Assembly (NCBI RefSeq): GCF_900090325.1
Contig: NZ_FMHW01000002.1
Span: 4,527,001-4,591,000 of the forward strand
Source: Micromonospora pallida
GTDB lineage: Bacteria; Actinomycetota; Actinomycetes; Mycobacteriales; Micromonosporaceae
DNA: 64,000 nt
Direction of reading: 5' to 3'
Part shown: positions 1 through 8,973 of the stretch, in pieces
Layout: each line of letters starts with the position of its first letter
Position numbering within the stretch: the stretch's first letter is position 1
Program-made: the position numbers and the translations under genes
Notes under the pieces: generated by a model
The model's database searches: none
Told to the model about the DNA's origin: nothing
Seen by the model: only the letters and a program-made list of their open reading frames with translations

Positions 1-5
1 GCGGG

Positions 6-1019
6 TCAGCGCGTGAAGAAGCGGGCGAGGGTGTGGAGCTGGTCGGCGTACTCGATGCGGGTGGCCCAGTCGGCGGGCCAGGCGGCCATGCCGTGGGCGG
101 CACCGACGAACGCGCCGGCCAGCGCGGCGATCGAGTCCGAGTCACCGGCGGTGGTCGCGCCCCGGGCCAGCGCGGTGACCGGGTCGTCGGCGTGCCGGAC
201 GGCGCAGAGCAGCGCGGTGGCCAGCGCTTCCTCGGCCACCCAGCCCTCCCCGGTCTCCCGGCACGGGTCGCCGCCGTCGTCGGGGCCGGCCAGTGCCCTG
301 GTCAGTCGGGCGAGCGCGGCCAGGCACTCGTCCCAACCCCGGGCGATGAATTCGGCCGGGTCGGTCACGCCCGGCTGTTGCCAGAGGTCACCCAGCCACT
401 CGTGCCGGTAGACCCGGCGTTGCCGCTGGGCGTGCCCGACGAGCAGGTCGGGCAGGTCGGGCAGGGTCGCCCCGTCCCGCAGGGCCCGGACGGCGTACGC
501 GGTCAGCTCACTGGCGGCCAGGCCGGTCGGGTGCCCGTGGGTCAGGCCGGCCTGGAGCTGGGCCAGCCCGGCGAGGGTGTCCAGGTCGACGTCGAGCAGT
601 CCGACCGGGGTGACCCGCATGTTCGCTCCGCAGCCCTTGGAGCCGGCCTGGGTGGCCTCCTGCCAGCGCACCCCCCGGGCCAGTTCCCCGCAGGCACGCA
701 GGCAGGTCATGCCCGGGGCGCGGTTGTTCTCCGGGCTCGCCGCCCAGGCGAGGAAGCGTGCCCGCAGCAGCGGCTCGACCGCCTCCGGGGTCAGTGCCGG
801 GGCCTCCCGCAGGGCCCAGGCCACCGCCAGGGCCATCTGGGTGTCGTCGGTGACCAGGGCCGGGTCGCCGATCAGCTCGCGGGGACCGGCCGGGCCGTAC
901 CGGCGGACGATCTCGTCGACAGTCAGGAACTCGGTGTCCTTGCCCAGGGCGTCGCCGTACGCCAGGCCGTAGAGCGAACCGGAGACGCGCTGCACCGCAG
1001 ACTCGATCATGGCGACCAT
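6..1019 (-). CDS. ADP-ribosylglycohydrolase family protein
   Basis: A 337-residue protein of the DraG/ARH family, which removes ADP-ribose from modified proteins or small molecules using two Mg ions. The family motifs are visible in order: GDALG near residue 22, DDTQM near 59 for the metals, the Gly-rich GCGANMRVTP segment in the middle, and AGDSDSIAALAGAF near the C-terminus carrying the second pair of metal Asp residues. Length is normal for the family. Start is ATG at 1019; a second ATG three codons later is also possible. The substrate cannot be told from sequence. It stands apart from the next gene, separated by a duplicated 30-bp segment. Confidence 0.85.
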   Translation of the reverse strand: MVAMIESAVQRVSGSLYGLAYGDALGKDTEFLTVDEIVRRYGPAGPRELIGDPALVTDDTQMALAVAWALREAPALTPEAVEPLLRARFLAWAASPENNRAPGMTCLRACGELARGVRWQEATQAGSKGCGANMRVTPVGLLDVDLDTLAGLAQLQAGLTHGHPTGLAASELTAYAVRALRDGATLPDLPDLLVGHAQRQRRVYRHEWLGDLWQQPGVTDPAEFIARGWDECLAALARLTRALAGPDDGGDPCRETGEGWVAEEALATALLCAVRHADDPVTALARGATTAGDSDSIAALAGAFVGAAHGMAAWPADWATRIEYADQLHTLARFFTR

Positions 1020-1037
1020 CCTGCCCGGTCACCGCAA

Positions 1038-1110
1038 CCGGCAGCACGCCCGCCCGGAAGCCCCGGCTACCACGCTTCCGGCAGCACGCCCGCCCGGTGC
1101 CCCGGCTACC
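1038..1110. repeat. Direct repeat of about 33 bp, two copies
   Basis: Two nearly identical copies begin at 1038 and 1078 (offset 40). Both contain CCGGCAGCACGCCCGCCCGG followed after 2-3 bases by CCCCGGCTACC. They sit between the stop of the VOC gene and the start of the ADP-ribosylglycohydrolase gene. It is probably a local duplication; no function is evident. Confidence 0.7.
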
Positions 1111-1116
1111 GCTTTC

Positions 1117-1482
1117 TCACTCGAAGACCAGGCAGAACGGGTGGCCGGCCGGATCGGCGTAGACGCGGAAGCCGTCGCCCCCTCCGGGCAGCCGGCGCGC
1201 ACCGAGCGTGAGCACCCGCTGCTCGGCGGCGTCCACGTCGTCGACCCGCACGTCCAGGTGGAACTGCTGGGGACGCTCCGGATCGGGCCAGTCCGGCGGA
1301 CGCAGGTCGGGAGCCTGTTGGAAGGCGACCCGGGGGTGCCGCCCACGCGGGCCGCCCAGCACCACCCAGTCGTCCTCGGAGTCTTCCTCGGCAATCGACA
1401 GGCCGAGCAGTTCGGCGTAGAAGGTGGCCAGCGCCAGCGGGTCGGGGCAGTCGATGACGACGCTTTGTAGCTGTCCAATCAT
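1117..1482 (-). CDS. VOC (glyoxalase/bleomycin-resistance fold) family protein
   Basis: A 121-residue single-module vicinal-oxygen-chelate protein. The N-terminus reads as the first beta-alpha-beta-beta-beta unit (VVIDCPDPLALATFYAELLG), and the second half has FHLDVRVDDVDAAEQRVLTLGA and ends VYADPAGHPFCLVFE, the usual C-terminal Glu strand. Members are glyoxalases, dioxygenases or drug-binding proteins; this short form is typical of uncharacterised actinobacterial copies, so only the fold can be assigned. Start ATG at 1482. Confidence 0.8.
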   Translation of the reverse strand: MIGQLQSVVIDCPDPLALATFYAELLGLSIAEEDSEDDWVVLGGPRGRHPRVAFQQAPDLRPPDWPDPERPQQFHLDVRVDDVDAAEQRVLTLGARRLPGGGDGFRVYADPAGHPFCLVFE

Positions 1483-1572
1483 GGCATCATCCTGCCCAGT
1501 TAGTACGACAGGAAACCCGATCCCGGCGAGGCACCGGCCGGGCAGCCGTGTCTCGGCGGGCCCGGCCGGGGA

Positions 1573-2577
1573 TCACTCCTCGGCGAGGCGTCGGCCGGCG
1601 TCGCGGCAGGCGGCGAGCACCTCCCGCACGTACCGGGGAGTGGCGCCGGCCAGGCCGCAGGCCGGGGTGACCACGACCTGTTCGGGCAGCCGGGTACGGG
1701 GGAAGCCGAGGCGGTCCCAGAGCTGGCGTACCTGGTCGGCGACCTGGGCGGAGGTCGGGGCGCGACCGGCCGGCGGCGGCAGCGCCGGCGCGGCCCCGGC
1801 CAGCAGCCCCAGCCCGGCGTCGATCGCCTCGCCGAGCGGGTCGAGGTCGGTGACCTGGGCGAGGTCCAGGGCGACGGCGACCGCACCGGCGGTGCGGACC
1901 AGTTCCAGCGGCACGTCCGGCGCGCAGCAGTGCACGATGGTGGGGACCGCGACCGCCTCGACGACCGTCCGCAGGGCGGTCCGGGCGACCTCCGTCTCCA
2001 TCGCCCGGTACGTGCCGAGTCCGCTCTCGGTGCGGATCCGCCCGGCCAGTACGGCCGGCAGCGATGGCTCGTCGAGTTGGAGCAGCACCGAGGCCCGGGG
2101 CACCCGGCGGGCGACCGCCTCGACGTGTGTGCGCAGTCCCTCGGCGAGCGAGCCGGTGAGGTCCCGGACCGCGCCCGGGTCGCGCAGCATCCGGCCGCCG
2201 ATGGGCAGTTCCAGCGCGGCGGCCAGGGTAAGCGGGCCGGCGGCCTGCACCTTGATCGGGCCGGCGTACTCCTCGGCCTGCTCGGCGAGCTGGTCCAGGT
2301 CGCGTTCCATCAGGTCGCGGGCGCGGCGCAGGTCCCGCCCGGGGCGTGGGGCGATCCGCCAGCGGGCCGCGTACAGCTCGACGGGCAGTTCGACCAGCAG
2401 CCCGGCACTCCGGCCGACCAGGTCCGCCCCGGGGCCCCGGGCGGGCAGTTCGGGCAGGTGCGGCAGGGCCGGCAGCTCGCCGAGGACGATCCGCTGCGCC
2501 TCGGCGACGTCGGTGCCGGGCAGCGAGCCGACGCCGGTCGCCGCGCCACGGGGCCAGGGCCACACCTGATCAGTCAC
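1573..2577 (-). CDS. MetE-type (cobalamin-independent methionine synthase) domain protein
   Basis: A 334-residue protein like the C-terminal catalytic barrel of MetE without the N-terminal half. It opens with GVGSLPGTDVAEAQRIV, the usual entry of the family, followed by IKVQAAGPLTL, LLQLDEPSLPAVL, a Cys pair region around IVHCCAPD and VVTPACGLAG, which supply the His-x-Cys and final Cys zinc ligands of MetE. Proteins of this size in actinomycetes are annotated as methionine synthase but lack the folate-binding duplicate, so the methyl donor is unclear. Start is GTG at 2577. The gene lies downstream of mnmA on the same strand, separated by a hairpin element. Confidence 0.75.
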   Translation of the reverse strand: MTDQVWPWPRGAATGVGSLPGTDVAEAQRIVLGELPALPHLPELPARGPGADLVGRSAGLLVELPVELYAARWRIAPRPGRDLRRARDLMERDLDQLAEQAEEYAGPIKVQAAGPLTLAAALELPIGGRMLRDPGAVRDLTGSLAEGLRTHVEAVARRVPRASVLLQLDEPSLPAVLAGRIRTESGLGTYRAMETEVARTALRTVVEAVAVPTIVHCCAPDVPLELVRTAGAVAVALDLAQVTDLDPLGEAIDAGLGLLAGAAPALPPPAGRAPTSAQVADQVRQLWDRLGFPRTRLPEQVVVTPACGLAGATPRYVREVLAACRDAGRRLAEE

Positions 2578-2660
2578 GGTCGACAGGTTAACCGGCCGTC
2601 ACCCCGGCCGCCCGGTCAGTGCGACGTCTTCCGTCCGTGTAACGCCGGTGCGCCGGCTGA

Positions 2661-2720
2661 GGTGGTTGCAGGGGACCCTTCCTCGGCAAAAAGCGGTAAC
2701 AGGGGACCCCTGCTACCACC
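2661..2720. terminator. Imperfect inverted repeat after mnmA (terminator-like or interspersed repeat)
   Basis: GGTGGTTGCAGGGG (2661-2674) pairs with CCCCTGCTACCACC (2707-2720) with one mismatch, enclosing CAGGGGACC-type blocks on both sides of an AAAAAG spacer. It lies between mnmA and the MetE-like gene, both on the minus strand, so it could end mnmA transcription. The GGGGACCC/GGTAACA wording also resembles short intergenic repeats I associate with Micromonospora; that link is from memory. Confidence 0.5.
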
Positions 2721-2779
2721 TCAGCCGGTGATGGTCGGAGCCGAGCGCCGCTCAGCCGGTGATGGTTGCGGAGCCGAGC
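2721..2779. repeat. Tandem duplication of the mnmA 3' end
   Basis: TCAGCCGGTGATGGT starts at 2721 and again at 2752 (offset 31), and the match continues as GGAGCCGAGC in both, with a 2-base difference. The second copy is the real end of mnmA including its stop; the first is a non-coding copy just after it. Confidence 0.75.
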
Positions 2780-3825
2780 ACCACGTCGCCGGCCGGGTCG
2801 GGCCGGTACGCCACCACGGCCTGCCCGGCGGCGACGCCCCGGACCGGACGGCGCAGCGTGGCGCGCAGGCTGTGGGCGTCGACCGCCACCGTGGCCGGCG
2901 CCACGTCGCCGTGGGCCCGCAACTGCACCTCGCACTCGATCGGGTGGTCGGGGCGGGCGCCGCCGGTCCAGACCGGACGCTCGGCGCGGACCTCGCTGAC
3001 CTCGAGGGCCTCGGCGGGGCCGACGGTCACCGTGTTGGTCTTCGGGGTGATGGACAGCACGTAGCGGGGGCGGCCGTCCGGGGCGGGGCGGTCCAGGTGC
3101 AGGCCACGCCGCTGACCGACGGTGTACGCGTACGCGCCGGTGTGGCTGCCGACCACCGCGCCGGTGAGCGCGTCGACCACGTCGCCGGGGGCCTCGCCCA
3201 GCCGCTCGGCGAGGAAGCCCCGGGTGTCGCCGTCGGCGATGAAGCAGATGTCGTGCGAGTCCGGCTTGTCGGCCACGGCCAGCCCGCGCTGGGCCGCTTC
3301 CGCCCGCACCTGCGCCTTGGTCGAGTCGCCGAGCGGGAACATCGACCGGTCGAGCTGCTCGCGGGTGAGCACCGCCAGCACGTACGACTGGTCCTTGGGC
3401 AGGTCGACGCTGCGGCGCAGCAGGCCGTCCGGGCCGAGCCGGGCGTGGTGGCCGGTGACCACGGCGTCGAAGCCGAGGGCCACGGCCCGGTCCAGCACCG
3501 CCGCGAACTTGATCTTCTCGTTGCAGCGCAGGCACGGGTTCGGGGTACGCCCCGCCGCGTACTCGGCGACGAAGTCGTCTACCACGTCGGCGTGGAACTG
3601 GTCGGCCATGTCCCAGACGTAGAACGGGATGCCGAGCACGTCGGCGGCGCGGCGGGCGTCCCGGGAGTCCTCCAGGGTGCAGCAGCCGCGCGCCCCGGTG
3701 CGGTAGGTCTGCGGGTTGCGGGCCAGCGCCAGGTGCACCCCGGTGACGTCGTGTCCCGCCTCCACCGCCCGCGCGGCGGCGACCGCCGAGTCGACCCCGC
3801 CGGACATCGCTGCCAAGACCCTCAC
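2752..3825 (-). CDS. mnmA: tRNA-specific 2-thiouridylase MnmA
   Basis: A 357-residue enzyme that thiolates U34 of Glu, Gln and Lys tRNAs using ATP and a relayed persulfide. The PP-loop SGGVDS is at residues 8-13. The tRNA-contacting and catalytic segment NPCLRCN is at 96-102 and the second catalytic Cys is at about 194 (SHDICFI). GHHAR near 125 and the C-terminal beta-barrel with the YTVGQRRGL segment are also present. Length and motif order match the family. The cysteine desulfurase encoded 60 bp upstream on the same strand is the likely sulfur donor, so the two probably form an operon. Confidence 0.95.
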   Translation of the reverse strand: MRVLAAMSGGVDSAVAAARAVEAGHDVTGVHLALARNPQTYRTGARGCCTLEDSRDARRAADVLGIPFYVWDMADQFHADVVDDFVAEYAAGRTPNPCLRCNEKIKFAAVLDRAVALGFDAVVTGHHARLGPDGLLRRSVDLPKDQSYVLAVLTREQLDRSMFPLGDSTKAQVRAEAAQRGLAVADKPDSHDICFIADGDTRGFLAERLGEAPGDVVDALTGAVVGSHTGAYAYTVGQRRGLHLDRPAPDGRPRYVLSITPKTNTVTVGPAEALEVSEVRAERPVWTGGARPDHPIECEVQLRAHGDVAPATVAVDAHSLRATLRRPVRGVAAGQAVVAYRPDPAGDVVLGSATITG

Positions 3826-3885
3826 CGAAGTACCCCCTTCACCCCGTCGAGGGTAGCCCGTGCCGGAGCCGGCACGACACGGCGT

Positions 3886-5058
3886 TCAGGAGCGGGCGGA
3901 GCGGATCGCGCCGGCCCGGCGGGCCCGTTCCACGGCGGCCGGCAGCGCGGCGATCAGGGCGTCCACGTCGGCCCCGGTGGAGGTGTGGCCGAGTGAGAAA
4001 CGCAGCGAGGAGCGGGCCCGGTCGTTGTCCGCCCCCATGGCCAGCAGTACGTGCGACGGCTGGGCCACTCCGGCCGAGCAGGCCGACCCGGTCGAACAGG
4101 CGATCCCCTGGGCGTCCAGGAGCAGCAGCAGCGCGTCCCCCTCGCAGCCGGGGAAGGAGAAGTGCGCGTTGCCCGGCAGACGGTCGGTCGGGGCGCCGTT
4201 GTAGACCACCTCGGGCACCGCCTGCCGGACCCGTTCCACCAGGTCGTCGCGGAGTGCGGCGACCCGCGCGACGTACGACTGCTGGTTCTTCACGGCGGTC
4301 TCGACCGCGACGGCGAAGGCGGCGATGCCGGCGGTGTCGAGGGTGCCGGAGCGGACGTCCCGCTCCTGCCCGCCGCCGTGCAGCAGCGGGGTGGCCGTGA
4401 CGTCCCGGGCGAGCAGGAGCGCGCCCACCCCGGTCGGCCCGCCGAGCTTGTGCCCGGTGACGGTCAGCGCGGCGACGCCGCTGGCGGCGAAGTCGACGGG
4501 CACCTGCCCGACCGCCTGGACCGCATCGGTGTGGAACGGCACCCCGTGTTCGGCGGCGACCGCGGCCAGTTCGGCGACGGGTTGGACCGTGCCGACCTCG
4601 TTGTTGGCCCACATGGCGGTCACCAGGGCCACCCGGTCCCGGTGGGCGGCCAGTTCGGCGCGGAGCGCGTCCGGGCTGAGCCGGCCGACCTCGTCCACCG
4701 TCAGCCAGCCCACGCCGGCGTCCTCGTGCGAGCAGAGCCAGTCCACCGCGTCGAGCACGGCGTGGTGCTCGACCGCGCTGGAGACGACCCGGTCCCGGCC
4801 GGCTTCCCGCCGGGACCAGAAGATCCCCTTGACTGCGAGGTTGTCGCTCTCGGTGCCCCCACCGGTGAAGATCACTTCGGACGGACGGGCCCCCAGGGCG
4901 GCGGCCACCCGTTCCCGGGACTCCTCCACCCGGCGGCGGGCACGCCGCCCCGCCGCGTGCAGTGACGACGCGTTGCCGACCTCGCGAGCGGTCGCGACGT
5001 ACGCCTCCAGTGCCTCGTCGAGCATGGGGGTGGTCGCCGCGTGATCCAGGTATGTCAT
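3886..5058 (-). CDS. Cysteine desulfurase (NifS/IscS family)
   Basis: A 390-residue PLP enzyme releasing sulfur from cysteine as an enzyme persulfide plus alanine. It begins [10 protein letters not shown]. The PLP Lys is in [10 protein letters not shown] (Lys204), and the sulfur-accepting Cys lies in the [10 protein letters not shown] loop (Cys327), with another Cys at 321. The loop is followed by SHVLLAMG and [10 protein letters not shown], as in IscS. Its place directly before mnmA suggests it supplies sulfur for 2-thiouridine, although it may also feed Fe-S assembly. Start ATG at 5058. Confidence 0.93.
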   Translation of the reverse strand: MTYLDHAATTPMLDEALEAYVATAREVGNASSLHAAGRRARRRVEESRERVAAALGARPSEVIFTGGGTESDNLAVKGIFWSRREAGRDRVVSSAVEHHAVLDAVDWLCSHEDAGVGWLTVDEVGRLSPDALRAELAAHRDRVALVTAMWANNEVGTVQPVAELAAVAAEHGVPFHTDAVQAVGQVPVDFAASGVAALTVTGHKLGGPTGVGALLLARDVTATPLLHGGGQERDVRSGTLDTAGIAAFAVAVETAVKNQQSYVARVAALRDDLVERVRQAVPEVVYNGAPTDRLPGNAHFSFPGCEGDALLLLLDAQGIACSTGSACSAGVAQPSHVLLAMGADNDRARSSLRFSLGHTSTGADVDALIAALPAAVERARRAGAIRSARS

Positions 5059-5416
5059 CGCGGTTCAGCCTATCCGTCACCCACCTGCCCGCCCCGGCCC
5101 GGAGGGCGGTACGCCGGATCGGGCGGTACGACGATCCGGGCGGCGCTCCGTCGGTGGAACCGGACCTGTGTTCCGGGTCGGTGCGCTCGGCGACGGTCGG
5201 GCCGCGCTGCTACCGTTGCCCAGAACGTCGGTTTCGGCCGCGTGGGCGACGAACCAGCGGCGGCACACCCGCCCTCTCGTGACGACATCTCGCCGAGGGG
5301 CCCCGGACGGGTTGATCGGCGGGCCGGCTCAGCTCCCCGGCCCGCCGATCAGCTCCCGGACGACAGCAGCACGCGTTCCCGGACGACAGCACCACACACA
5401 GCGCGCCCGGAACGGC
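5059..5416. other. Intergenic region with a perfect 14-bp inverted repeat and a short direct repeat
   Basis: There is no convincing gene here. GATCGGCGGGCCGG (5314-5327) and its exact reverse complement (5337-5350) flank a 9-base loop. Next to it CCCGGACGACAGCA occurs twice (from about 5355 and 5378). This space is upstream of the cysteine desulfurase gene and should hold its promoter; no clear -10/-35 pair stands out. Confidence 0.6.
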
Positions 5417-5457
5417 GACGGGGCCACGGAACCGGGGAATGGTTCCGCAGCCCCGTC
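5417..5457 (-). terminator. Terminator hairpin after etfA
   Basis: GACGGGGCCACGGAACC (5417-5433) pairs with GGTTCCGCAGCCCCGTC (5441-5457) with two mismatches around a 7-base loop. It begins about 22 bases after the etfA stop in the direction of transcription. There is no long U tract, which is usual in actinomycetes. Confidence 0.75.
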
Positions 5458-5478
5458 ACACGTACCGGGCCGATCAGG

Positions 5479-6438
5479 TCACTTGCGCTTGCGGATCTCG
5501 TCAGCGGCCTGCGGGACGATCTTGAAAAGGTCGCCGACCACGCCGAAGTCGGCCAGCTCGAAGATCGGCGCTTCGCCGTCCTTGTTCACCGCGACGATCG
5601 TCTTCGACGTCTGCATGCCCGCCCGGTGCTGGATCGCACCCGAGATGCCGAGCGCCACGTACAACTGCGGGGAGACGGTCTTGCCGGTCTGCCCGACCTG
5701 GAACTGGTGCGGGTAGTACCCCGAGTCCACCGCCGCCCGGGACGCGCCGACCGCCCCACCGAGCAGGTCGGCCAACTCCTCCACCAGCTTGAAGTTGTCC
5801 GCGTTGCCGACCCCGCGACCGCCGGAGACCACGACCGACGCCTCGGTCAGCTCCGGCCGCGAGCCCTTCTGCTCCGCGACCCGCTCGACCACCTTCGCCA
5901 GCTTGTCCGCGTCGCCGACGGTCACGGTGAGCTGCTCCACCGCCGGGGTGGCCGGGGCCGGGGCGGGGGTGACCGAGTTCGGCCGCACCGTCACCAACGG
6001 CAGGCCCCGGGTCACCTTCGACGTCACGATCGTGGAGCCGGCAAAGACGACCTGCGTGGCGGTGCCGTCGGCGGCCAGGGCGACCACGTCGGTCAGGATG
6101 CCGTTGTCCAGCTTCACCGCCAGGCGGGCAGCGATCTCCTTGCCCTCCTGCGACGAGGCGAGCAGCACCGCCGCCGGCTGCACCCGCCGGACCAGGTCGG
6201 CCAGGACGGTGGCCTTCGGCGCCACCAGGTACCCGTCGATCTCCTCGCCCTCGGCGGCGTAGATCTTCTCCGCCCCGTACTCGCCCAGCTTGCCGGCCAG
6301 GGCCTCGGCCGCACCCGGGCCACCGAGCACCACCGCCGCCGGCGTGCCCACCTCGCGGGCGAGGGTCAGCATCTCCAGGGTGACCTTCTTGACGCCGAAC
6401 TCCCGGGTGGCGTCGACAACGACCAGAACCTCAGACAT
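5479..6438 (-). CDS. etfA: Electron transfer flavoprotein alpha subunit
   Basis: A 319-residue FAD-binding subunit of ETF, which takes electrons from acyl-CoA and other dehydrogenases. The C-terminal FAD domain shows the family signature: GLSGAIQH-type sequence (here [21 protein letters not shown]) followed by [21 protein letters not shown]. The middle segment [14 protein letters not shown] is also diagnostic. It follows etfB by 12 bp and is followed by a hairpin, so the two genes form a short operon. Confidence 0.95.
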   Translation of the reverse strand: MSEVLVVVDATREFGVKKVTLEMLTLAREVGTPAAVVLGGPGAAEALAGKLGEYGAEKIYAAEGEEIDGYLVAPKATVLADLVRRVQPAAVLLASSQEGKEIAARLAVKLDNGILTDVVALAADGTATQVVFAGSTIVTSKVTRGLPLVTVRPNSVTPAPAPATPAVEQLTVTVGDADKLAKVVERVAEQKGSRPELTEASVVVSGGRGVGNADNFKLVEELADLLGGAVGASRAAVDSGYYPHQFQVGQTGKTVSPQLYVALGISGAIQHRAGMQTSKTIVAVNKDGEAPIFELADFGVVGDLFKIVPQAADEIRKRK

Positions 6439-6450
6439 GTCCCTGACCCC

Positions 6451-7230
6451 TCACACGAACTTCTCGGCAGCGAGGAACTCGACCAGCTTCACGCCGCCGT
6501 CGCCCTCGTCGGTGACCTTCGCCCCACCGGAGCGCGGCGGACGCTTGTTGTGCTCCACCACCGTGCTGGTCGCCCCGTCGAACCCCACCTCGGCAGCCGC
6601 AACCCCGAGGTCAGCCAGGGACAGCGTCTGTACCGGCTTCTTCTTCGCCGCCATGATCCCCTTGAACGACGGGTAGCGGGGCTCGTTGATCGTGTCCCAG
6701 ACGGAGACCACGGCCGGGGTGGCGGCGGTGACGACCTCGTAGCCCTCCTCGGTCTGCCGCTCGACCGTGAGCGTGCTCCCGTCCACGGTCAGCTTCCGGG
6801 CGCCGGTGAGCGCCGCGACACCGAGCCGCTCGGCGAGCATGTGCGGCATCACCTGCACCCGGCCGTCGGTCGACTCCGCCCCACAGATCACCAGGTCGGC
6901 GTTGAGCGTGCCCAGAGCGGCGGCGAGGACCTTGGAGGTGGCCACCGCGCACGAGCCGTGCAGGGCGTCGTCCACCACGTGGACGGCCTTGTCCGGGCCC
7001 ATCGAGAGTGCCTTACGGATCGACTCGGAAGCCCGGTCCGGACCCATCGTCAGGATGGTGACCTCGCCCCCGTGCGCCTCCTTGATCTTCAACGCCTCCT
7101 CGATGGCGTACTCGTCCATCTCGTTGATCACGTTGTTCGCCGAACCGCGGTCGACGGTGTTGTCGTCAGAACGCAGGCTGCGGTCCGCGCCCGAATCGGG
7201 CACCTGCTTGACGAGTACGACGATGTTCAT
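6451..7230 (-). CDS. etfB: Electron transfer flavoprotein beta subunit
   Basis: A 259-residue partner of EtfA. It begins MNIVVLVKQVPDSGA. The AMP/ADP-binding region VICGAESTDGRVQVMPHMLAERLG is near residue 115-140, and the C-terminal arm SLADLGV that contacts EtfA is present. The frame is open for 39 more codons upstream, but ATG at 7230 is chosen because it matches the family N-terminus and has AGGAGGG about 13 bases upstream. Confidence 0.95.
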   Translation of the reverse strand: MNIVVLVKQVPDSGADRSLRSDDNTVDRGSANNVINEMDEYAIEEALKIKEAHGGEVTILTMGPDRASESIRKALSMGPDKAVHVVDDALHGSCAVATSKVLAAALGTLNADLVICGAESTDGRVQVMPHMLAERLGVAALTGARKLTVDGSTLTVERQTEEGYEVVTAATPAVVSVWDTINEPRYPSFKGIMAAKKKPVQTLSLADLGVAAAEVGFDGATSTVVEHNKRPPRSGGAKVTDEGDGGVKLVEFLAAEKFV

Positions 7231-7448
7231 CGCGCTTCGACGACCCTCCTGTGGTGATGACTTTGCTTGCCCGGTCCCGGGCGCAGCCTCGCGCTTTCGT
7301 CGACGCAGGTCAACGGCGGGCTGTCGTGCAGTTACCCACACCGGCAATGTTACCTGCCAGTAGCATCACGCTTCGGCGGGACTCAGCGTGACACAGCTCA
7401 CCGGAACCCGGCGAACCGCTAAGGTCGGGAATCGGGAGGTGTCGCGAC

Positions 7449-7649
7449 ATGTCAGCACAGAATGATGCGGCATCGCCGCAGGTCACGCCGGCGTCCCCGG
7501 CTACGCCGCCACATCGGGCCTGCCGCCGGATACCGCCCACCGCGTACCGCTGCGCCTGCGGGCGACTGCGGGAACGCTGCGTACGGCTCGCCGTCCGGGC
7601 ACTCTGGGCACCGGCCCGGCTCGCCCCATCCCACGCCGTCGGCGCCTGA
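7449..7649 (+). CDS. Possible small Cys-containing protein
   Basis: A 66-codon frame starting ATG at 7449 with GGGAGG nine bases upstream and CTAAGGT further up as a possible -10. The product is Pro-rich at first, then holds four Cys residues in ACRR...RCACGRLRERC. GC at third positions is fairly high, but a neighbouring frame is also Pro/Gly-rich, so this may be a decayed gene. No family is recognised. It lies alone in the 450-bp space between etfB and a hypothetical gene, both on the other strand. Confidence 0.35.
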   Translation: MSAQNDAASPQVTPASPATPPHRACRRIPPTAYRCACGRLRERCVRLAVRALWAPARLAPSHAVGA

Positions 7650-7677
7650 GCCGTCGATCCGCTCCCGATCCCGGGAC

Positions 7678-8133
7678 CTACTCCGCCTCGCCCGGCGTGA
7701 GCTGCTCCGCCCCGCTCGGCGCGACCTGCTCCACCCCGTCCAGCACCGCCCGGATCCGGCCGATCGCCACCTCCTCGGCCGGGTCGACTCCCCGGTGCGC
7801 CCGGGCGACCCGGTCCGCGGCGGTCAGCACCACCGACCGGTACGCGACCACCTCCCCCGGGGCCTTCTCCCGCAGGATCGCCATCGCCCGGCCCAGCGCC
7901 GCCAGCGCGGCCAGCTCGACCTGCGCGGTCGATCCCAACGGCAACCTCGGCAGCGGACCCGAGGTGAGCGCGTCCCGCACCACTCCGCTCGTACCGGCGA
8001 TCACCCCGGAGGCGGCAAGGCTCTCCCGCACCAGGGCCAGCAACCCCGGATCGGCGTTGGACACCAGGAAGACGGCACCGAACGCACCGGTCTTGAGAGT
8101 CAGCTTCTCCTCGGCCGTCAGCGACTGGTCCAT
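7678..8133 (-). CDS. Conserved hypothetical protein
   Basis: A 151-residue soluble, Ala-rich, mostly helical protein starting MDQSLTAEEKLTLKTGAFGA. The frame is open far upstream, but ATG at 8133 fits because the preceding acetyltransferase gene ends at 8136, two bases away, giving a tight gene pair. No catalytic motif or named domain is recognised. The C-terminal half, with VLTAADRVARAHRGVDPAEEVAIGRI, has a regular helical pattern. Function unknown. Confidence 0.7.
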   Translation of the reverse strand: MDQSLTAEEKLTLKTGAFGAVFLVSNADPGLLALVRESLAASGVIAGTSGVVRDALTSGPLPRLPLGSTAQVELAALAALGRAMAILREKAPGEVVAYRSVVLTAADRVARAHRGVDPAEEVAIGRIRAVLDGVEQVAPSGAEQLTPGEAE

Positions 8134-8135
8134 GA

Positions 8136-8933
8136 TCACGGAGTGTAGACGTACGGGGTCGTGGTGGTGACCGGGACGAAGCCGAGTCGTTCGAGAATCG
8201 GCCGGCTCTGCGCCGACGCGTCCACCTGGAGCAGGGTACGGTCGCGCTGCGCCGCCAGCCGGGCCCGGTGGGTGACCAGTGCCCGGTAGACGCCCCGCCG
8301 CCGCCACGACGGCAACGTCGAGCCGCCCCAGAGGGTGGCGAAGCCGGTGCCCGCGACGTAGCGGACCCAGCCGGCGCTGACCATCGTGCCGTCCGCCTCG
8401 GCCACCACCACGGTGATCGACTGGGGGTCGGCGGCGATCTCCCGGGACAGCCCGTCGACCAGGTGGCCACGGTCGTCGCCCCAGACCTCCGCCTCCATCG
8501 CCGCGATCCGCTCCAGGTCGGCGCGGTCGGCGACCTCGCGCAGGCGTACGCCCTCGGGCAGCAGCGGGACCGCGGCCGCGAGGGGTGCGACCGGGCCGAC
8601 CACCACGGTCTCCGGATCCTCCGGCACGAACCCGGCGGCACGGAGCCGGTCGGCCAGGTCGGCCGGCTCGTCGTGACCGTAGAGCTTCCACTCGACCGCC
8701 TCACCCCGCCGACGAAACAGCTCCCGCTGCCGGACGATCAACGCGTCCAGGTCGGCGCCGGTCAGCCCGCCCAGATCCCGGTAGGTCAGGAAGCCCCGGT
8801 GGTCCAGGCCGAGGATCCGCACCAGCGGGCCGTCCCGCTCCACGGTCACCCCGGCCGGCACCGGATCCGGGATGTCCGGTCGCAGTTGCCGGTCGTACGC
8901 CGTCCGCAGGGTCGCTGCGTCAAGATCGCTCAT
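8136..8933 (-). CDS. GNAT family N-acetyltransferase
   Basis: A 265-residue protein with a C-terminal GNAT domain: ITVVVAEADGTMVSAGWVRYV (strands 2-4), the acetyl-CoA loop in LPSWRRRGVYRALVTHR, and the last strand LERLGFVPVTTTTPYVYTP. The first 110 residues form an extra N-terminal module typical of actinomycete two-part GNAT proteins. The substrate is unknown. It is cotranscribed with the hypothetical gene that follows two bases downstream. Confidence 0.8.
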   Translation of the reverse strand: MSDLDAATLRTAYDRQLRPDIPDPVPAGVTVERDGPLVRILGLDHRGFLTYRDLGGLTGADLDALIVRQRELFRRRGEAVEWKLYGHDEPADLADRLRAAGFVPEDPETVVVGPVAPLAAAVPLLPEGVRLREVADRADLERIAAMEAEVWGDDRGHLVDGLSREIAADPQSITVVVAEADGTMVSAGWVRYVAGTGFATLWGGSTLPSWRRRGVYRALVTHRARLAAQRDRTLLQVDASAQSRPILERLGFVPVTTTTPYVYTP

Positions 8934-8973
8934 CAGTCCAGGCTACGTCCGTGGTCGAGTCGATAATGGCGGT

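Noticed and set aside
33..1211. Long plus-strand open frame opposite the ADP-ribosylglycohydrolase gene
   Set aside because: Mirror frame produced by high GC; Gly/Arg/Val-rich translation without any family features, while the minus strand has clear DraG motifs.
1930..3996. 688-codon plus-strand open frame over the MetE-like gene and mnmA
   Set aside because: It spans two genes and an intergenic region, and the product is low-complexity Gly/Val/His-rich.
5041..7257. 738-codon plus-strand open frame over etfA/etfB
   Set aside because: Antisense to two unmistakable genes; composition typical of a GC mirror frame.
7310..8704. 464-codon minus-strand frame over etfB upstream region, hypothetical and GNAT genes
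   Set aside because: Shadow of three units; does not match any of their family sequences.
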